Of a stretch of DNA of 64,000 nucleotides, positions 60,653 to 64,000 are shown piece by piece (within the stretch, counting starts at the first letter, position 1; every line of letters starts with the position of its first letter). The stretch covers positions 229,127-293,126 of the forward strand of contig CAJSZV010000001.1 in assembly GCA_910574345.1 (NCBI GenBank). Direction: 5' to 3'. The DNA is from Clostridiaceae bacterium. Its GTDB lineage: Bacteria > Bacillota > Clostridia > Lachnospirales > Lachnospiraceae. The notes beneath the pieces are model-generated. The model made no database searches. It saw nothing but the letters and a program-made list of their open reading frames with translations, and was not told where the DNA came from. The position numbers and the translations under genes are program-made.

Positions 60653-61639
60653 ATGGCGGCATCAATTAATAAGTATGTAAAAAAATATATGACGGTGGTG
60701 ATACTGGCAATCATTATCCTGTTTTTCTCGGTTGCCGACTCAAAATTTTTTACCATTGACAACGGCATCAGCATTCTGCGTCAGGTGTCCATGCTGGGAA
60801 TTACAGCAGTGGGAATGTCCTGCTGCATGCTGGTAGGAGACATCAATCTGGCATGCGGCGTGCTCCAGGGTTTTTCAAGCGTCGTGTGCTGTCTCTTTCT
60901 GGCAAACCTTGGGGTTCCGGTGATTCTGGCTTACGTTCTGACTCTGGCAATCGGTACCATGGCAGGAGGAGTGGGCGGCGCGATCATCGTGAAGACTGGG
61001 ATGCCGGCTCTTATCGGCACCCTGGGAATCAGGCTGATTATTAACGGCGGCGCCTATTTAATCTCCGGCGGACTTCCCATCTACGGACTTCAGGACAATG
61101 CAAAATGGATTGGCCAGGGATTTATCCTGGGAATTCCCGTTCCGGTCATTTTTTTAGTTGTCTTCTTTATTATCGGTTCCGTGCTGCTTAACCGAACCTA
61201 TATCGGAAGACACTTGTTCGCCATCGGCAGCAATGCGGAAGCTACCAGGCTTTCCGGCATCAACGTAGACCGGATACGAATCTTCGCCTTTGCTTTCAGC
61301 AGCTTTTGCTCCAGCGTGGCGGGACTCATCCTTATGGCCAGAAATGCTTCAGGCCAGCCCAACGGCGGCAACGGTGGCGAGATGAATGTGATTACAGCCT
61401 GTGTGGTAGGCGGCGTCAGTGCCTTAGGCGGCGAGTGCAATCCGGCCAACCTGATTGTAGGTGTTTTAATCATCGGTGTGCTGACCAACGGCATGACGAT
61501 ACTCGGAGTGAATGAGTACTGGCAGACTGTCATCAGAGGCGCAGTGCTGATTCTGGCAGTGGGATTCGATTTCTATCAGAAGACCAGGAGAGTTCGGGCC
61601 AAAGTACCGGTCAGGAAGGAAGAAACCAAAAAAGATTGA
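60653..61639 (+). CDS. Sugar ABC transporter permease (RbsC-like)
   Basis: About 328 residues, ATG with AGGAGGTGAAAGAAGG upstream. Multiple membrane helices (TVVILAIIILFFSVADSKFF, VPVILAYVLTLAIGTMAGGV, IPVPVIFLVVFFIIGSVLLN). AIGSNAEATRLSGINVDRIR is the RbsC/BPD_transp_2 signature that contacts the ATPase. Ends with a basic cytoplasmic tail. Forms the membrane channel of the importer. Confidence 0.93.
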   Translation: MAASINKYVKKYMTVVILAIIILFFSVADSKFFTIDNGISILRQVSMLGITAVGMSCCMLVGDINLACGVLQGFSSVVCCLFLANLGVPVILAYVLTLAIGTMAGGVGGAIIVKTGMPALIGTLGIRLIINGGAYLISGGLPIYGLQDNAKWIGQGFILGIPVPVIFLVVFFIIGSVLLNRTYIGRHLFAIGSNAEATRLSGINVDRIRIFAFAFSSFCSSVAGLILMARNASGQPNGGNGGEMNVITACVVGGVSALGGECNPANLIVGVLIIGVLTNGMTILGVNEYWQTVIRGAVLILAVGFDFYQKTRRVRAKVPVRKEETKKD

Positions 61640-61652
61640 CAGGAGGGAAATT

Positions 61653-62453
61653 ATGAGTTTTTTTGAAGGAACCATCTATTCGAAAACCTTGCATATGGAC
61701 ACCCAGCTTGGCGTCATTCTGCCACAGGACAGCAGGCCCCATGTGGAGATGGCCCTGGCGGAAGGATTGACACCGCGGCAGGTGCCGAGAACCTTGATTC
61801 TTCTCCATGGACTGACGGACAGCGCGTCCGTGTGGTGGAGGCGCACATCCATTGAGAGATATGCGGAAGTCCATGACATAGCGGTGATCATGCCGGAGGT
61901 GTACAAAAGCTACTATCAGGATATGAAGCACGGAGAAAACTTTTTCACCTATATCTCAGAGGAGCTGCCGGTACTGTGCGAGACCTTGTTCCATGTGGCT
62001 GTCGACCCGGACAACCTGATGATAGCCGGTCTTTCCATGGGCGGCTATGGGGCCTTACGGTGTGCCCTTACCTATCCGGGCCGGTATGCGGCATGCGGCG
62101 CCTTTTCATCCGGGTGCAATATTCGGGGAAGCCTGGCCAAAAGCGATGTGACAGACGGACCGGCCAAAGGGTTTATAAGGAGCCTGCGGGCAATATTCGG
62201 AGAAAATCTGGAGATTCCTGACGAGAGCGATATCTACTGGTTGGCACAGCACCTGGGGGAGGAGGCAAAAAAGATTCGGATGTATATGACCTGCGGACGT
62301 CAGGATTTCCTCTATGAAGATAATCTGAAGTTAAAGGGAATCCTTGAAACATGCGGATTAAAAGAATTTGTCTATGAGGACTGGGACGGTATCCACGAGT
62401 GGGGTTACTGGGATGTGGCCATCCAGCGGTTCTTAAAGATATTTGTAAAATAG
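61653..62453 (+). CDS. Cytoplasmic esterase, EstA/tributyrin esterase family (copy 1)
   Basis: About 266 residues, ATG with AGGAGGG upstream. Alpha/beta hydrolase of the esterase D/FrmB family: LILLHGLTDSASVWWRRTSI, nucleophile elbow GLSMGGYGA, acid in CGRQDFLYED and base in DGIHEWGYW. No signal peptide. It belongs to the sugar ABC operon, 13 nt after the permease, so it probably removes an acyl group from the imported compound or a metabolite (inference). It is paralogous to the next gene. Confidence 0.87.
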   Translation: MSFFEGTIYSKTLHMDTQLGVILPQDSRPHVEMALAEGLTPRQVPRTLILLHGLTDSASVWWRRTSIERYAEVHDIAVIMPEVYKSYYQDMKHGENFFTYISEELPVLCETLFHVAVDPDNLMIAGLSMGGYGALRCALTYPGRYAACGAFSSGCNIRGSLAKSDVTDGPAKGFIRSLRAIFGENLEIPDESDIYWLAQHLGEEAKKIRMYMTCGRQDFLYEDNLKLKGILETCGLKEFVYEDWDGIHEWGYWDVAIQRFLKIFVK

Positions 62454-62463
62454 GAGGCGGAAC

Positions 62464-63270
62464 ATGGCATTTATTCAGATGAACTTTTATTCGGATGCCC
62501 TGCAGTTCAGTACAGATGTCAATGTGATTCTGCCCACCCCCAGCGATGTGGACGGAAAAGAAAGCCGGAATTATTTCTGGGAAGGAGTAAAGTATCAGGT
62601 ACTGTATCTGCTCCATGGAACCTATGCGGACCATCATGACTGGACCAGGCTGTCAAGCATTGAGCGTTATGCCCAGGAGGCAAAGCTGGCGGTGGTGCTG
62701 CCCTCAGGGGAGAACTCTTTCTGGCAGGATATGCATATTGGTCCTCAGTATTTTACATACCTGACCGAAGAGCTGCCCAGGTTTATGAACACGATATTCC
62801 CCATCAGCACTGCCAGGGAAGATACCTTTATCGGAGGACTCTCCATGGGCGCTTTCGGTGCCATGAACGCCGCAATCCGCTGTCCTTGGAAATACAGCGC
62901 TGCCATCTGCCTGTCCTACGGCATGAATCTGTGTCGGCTTCCGGAAGGGAGAGACAAAAAACAGCCTTGGCCTCTTCAGGCCATTCTGCCGCCTCCTTAT
63001 GACGGAAAGGGAACCGGACTTGACGACGGGCCAATCCTTAAGGTTCTGGCAGAGTCAGGGAAAGAGATTCCAAGAATCTATATGGCTGTGGGCCTGGATG
63101 ATTTTATCTACGATAACGTAAAAAGGACCAGGGAATTCCTGGACAGCTTAAAGGTTCCCTACACCTATGAGGAGGGACCGGGAGAGCATAACTGGAAATT
63201 CTGGGACGACTATATTCAAAGAGGGATAAAGTGGCTTGGATTAAAGGGAACCACTATTCCCACACTATAA
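62464..63270 (+). CDS. Cytoplasmic esterase, EstA/tributyrin esterase family (copy 2)
   Basis: About 268 residues, ATG with AGGAGGCGG upstream and 10 nt after copy 1. MAFIQMNFYSDALQFSTDVN is the classic opening of this esterase family. YQVLYLLHGTYADHHDWTRL, nucleophile GLSMGAFGA, acid VGLDDFIYDN and base GEHNWKFWDD complete the triad. It is cytoplasmic, with no export signal. Two esterases in tandem imply either two ester positions or different acyl groups on the same substrate (inference). Confidence 0.87.
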   Translation: MAFIQMNFYSDALQFSTDVNVILPTPSDVDGKESRNYFWEGVKYQVLYLLHGTYADHHDWTRLSSIERYAQEAKLAVVLPSGENSFWQDMHIGPQYFTYLTEELPRFMNTIFPISTAREDTFIGGLSMGAFGAMNAAIRCPWKYSAAICLSYGMNLCRLPEGRDKKQPWPLQAILPPPYDGKGTGLDDGPILKVLAESGKEIPRIYMAVGLDDFIYDNVKRTREFLDSLKVPYTYEEGPGEHNWKFWDDYIQRGIKWLGLKGTTIPTL

Positions 63271-63289
63271 CACCGGGAGGAAGAAGAAC

Positions 63290-64000
63290 ATGATGATGAA
63301 GGCGGGAGTCGTTCATGGAAGAGAGGATATCCGTTATGAGGATATCAAAAAGCCAGCGCCGGCCAAAGGGCAGGTACTGATTAAGGTGAAGTACACAGGA
63401 ATCTGCGGTTCCGACGTGCCCAGGGTCAATGGAGACGCCTGCCACTTTTTTCCCAATGTGCTGGGCCATGAATTTTCCGGAACGGTGGAAGAGACCGGAG
63501 AGGGAGTGAGGGCGTTAAAGAAGGGGGATCGGGTCTCCGGTGTGCCTTTGGTGCCGTGCATGAAATGCGAAGACTGCCAGAAAGGCAATTATTCCCTGTG
63601 CAGGCATTACAGTTTTATCGGCTCCAGAGAATTTGGCAGCTTTGCAGAGTATGTGGTGGTGCCGGAAAGAAATGCAGTGCCTTTTGACGAATCTGTATCC
63701 TTTGAGCAGGGGGCGTTTTTCGAACCGGCCACAGTGGCCCTTCACGGTCTGAAGCAGGTTCCCTATAAGGGAGGAAGGACAGTGGCAGTCTTAGGCGGTG
63801 GTACCATCGGTATGTTCGTGCTGCAGTGGGCAAAGATCTTCGGAGCGGCTGCGGCTGCAGTTTTTGATATGGAAAAAGAAAGGCTGGAGCTTGGCAGACG
63901 CCTTGGGGCCGCAGCGGGAATTGACACTACAGAACAGGATTTTATGGAAAAAGCCCTGGCCATGACAGAGGGAAAAGGCTTTGACTATGTCTTCGAGACG
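63290..64000 (+). CDS. Zinc-dependent alcohol dehydrogenase, polyol type (3' end outside window)
   Basis: 237 codons are visible and the frame is open to the last base. The start is one of three consecutive ATGs at 63290-63298 (GGGAGG upstream). Medium-chain dehydrogenase features: YTGICGSDVPRVNG (catalytic zinc Cys), VLGHEFSGTVEE (zinc His-Glu), the structural-zinc cysteines in VPCMKCEDCQKGNYSLC, and the NAD-binding VAVLGGGTIGMFVLQWAKIF. It resembles galactitol-1-phosphate/sorbitol dehydrogenases, which oxidise a polyol to a ketose. As last visible gene of the sugar operon it suggests a polyol or its ester as substrate. Confidence 0.88.
   Translation, partial: MMMKAGVVHGREDIRYEDIKKPAPAKGQVLIKVKYTGICGSDVPRVNGDACHFFPNVLGHEFSGTVEETGEGVRALKKGDRVSGVPLVPCMKCEDCQKGNYSLCRHYSFIGSREFGSFAEYVVVPERNAVPFDESVSFEQGAFFEPATVALHGLKQVPYKGGRTVAVLGGGTIGMFVLQWAKIFGAAAAAVFDMEKERLELGRRLGAAAGIDTTEQDFMEKALAMTEGKGFDYVFET

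Overview
The window looks like a chromosome segment of a low-to-mid GC Gram-positive gut Clostridia, most likely a Lachnospiraceae (Clostridium cluster XIVa, Enterocloster/Lachnoclostridium-like). The reasons are strong AGGAGG-type ribosome binding sites, sigma-A promoters of the TTGACA-17-TATAAT form, lipoproteins with TTAAE-rich linkers, a proofreading-deficient PolA, and family content typical of that group (DUF4422, DUF1700 with PadR, PFL/UPF0210 with an ACT protein, TnpX/TnpW elements). This placement is inference; no rRNA or ribosomal protein gene is present.

Region 1 (1-17.3 kb) is a cell-surface polysaccharide cluster, all on the plus strand and tightly packed. It holds four GT2, one GT8 and one GT4 glycosyltransferase, a partial GT2 at the left edge, a TupA-like ATP-grasp ligase, a sugar-nucleotide epimerase, three DUF4422 proteins and two IspD/TarI-type cytidylyltransferases. 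Eleven of these proteins carry the same small Rossmann-like module (core GAG/GxG after a hydrophobic strand), at the C-terminus of GT2/GT8 enzymes and at the N-terminus of the GT4, ATP-grasp and DUF4422 enzymes. The first ~9.9 kb is visibly more AT-rich than the rest. A MITE-like element, a decayed Rpn-family gene, a long hairpin and a degenerate 32-nt tandem repeat lie between 13.5 and 15.4 kb.

Region 2 (17.4-43.4 kb) is ordinary chromosome with some notable modules. A secreted 12-residue-repeat protein appears truncated and runs antisense into the next gene. A minus-strand ADP-ribose operon encodes a NADAR-Nudix-NrtR-like fusion and a microbial PARG, behind a consensus promoter with two palindromic operators. 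Then come galM, topB, a beta-helix protein, upp with a lipoprotein, a GH1 6-phospho-beta-glucosidase with a MIF-type tautomerase, padR-DUF1700, xylB, tRNA-Leu(CAA), a formate/nitrite-type channel, a Pot-type ABC importer, an M20 amidohydrolase, two GNAT acetyltransferases, a YdjC/ChbG deacetylase, a zinc-finger membrane protein and polA.

Region 3 (about 43.98-53.76 kb) is a TnpX-type mobile element lying between polA and coaE. It carries an XRE regulator, an OmpR-type response regulator and intramembrane-sensing kinase with an FtsX-type ABC exporter, a sigma-like factor, a small HTH protein, TnpW and a large serine recombinase. Three promoters inside it share the architecture GTGA-N7-GTGA-N10-TTANNNT. 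One of them drives no protein gene and could make a ~125-nt regulated RNA. A decayed DUF3825 gene sits at the left edge.

Region 4 (53.8-64 kb) returns to the chromosome: coaE, walJ, the ACT/PFL pair, and a divergently controlled sugar-import operon (DeoR regulator; binding protein, ATPase, permease, two cytoplasmic esterases, and a zinc alcohol dehydrogenase cut by the window end).
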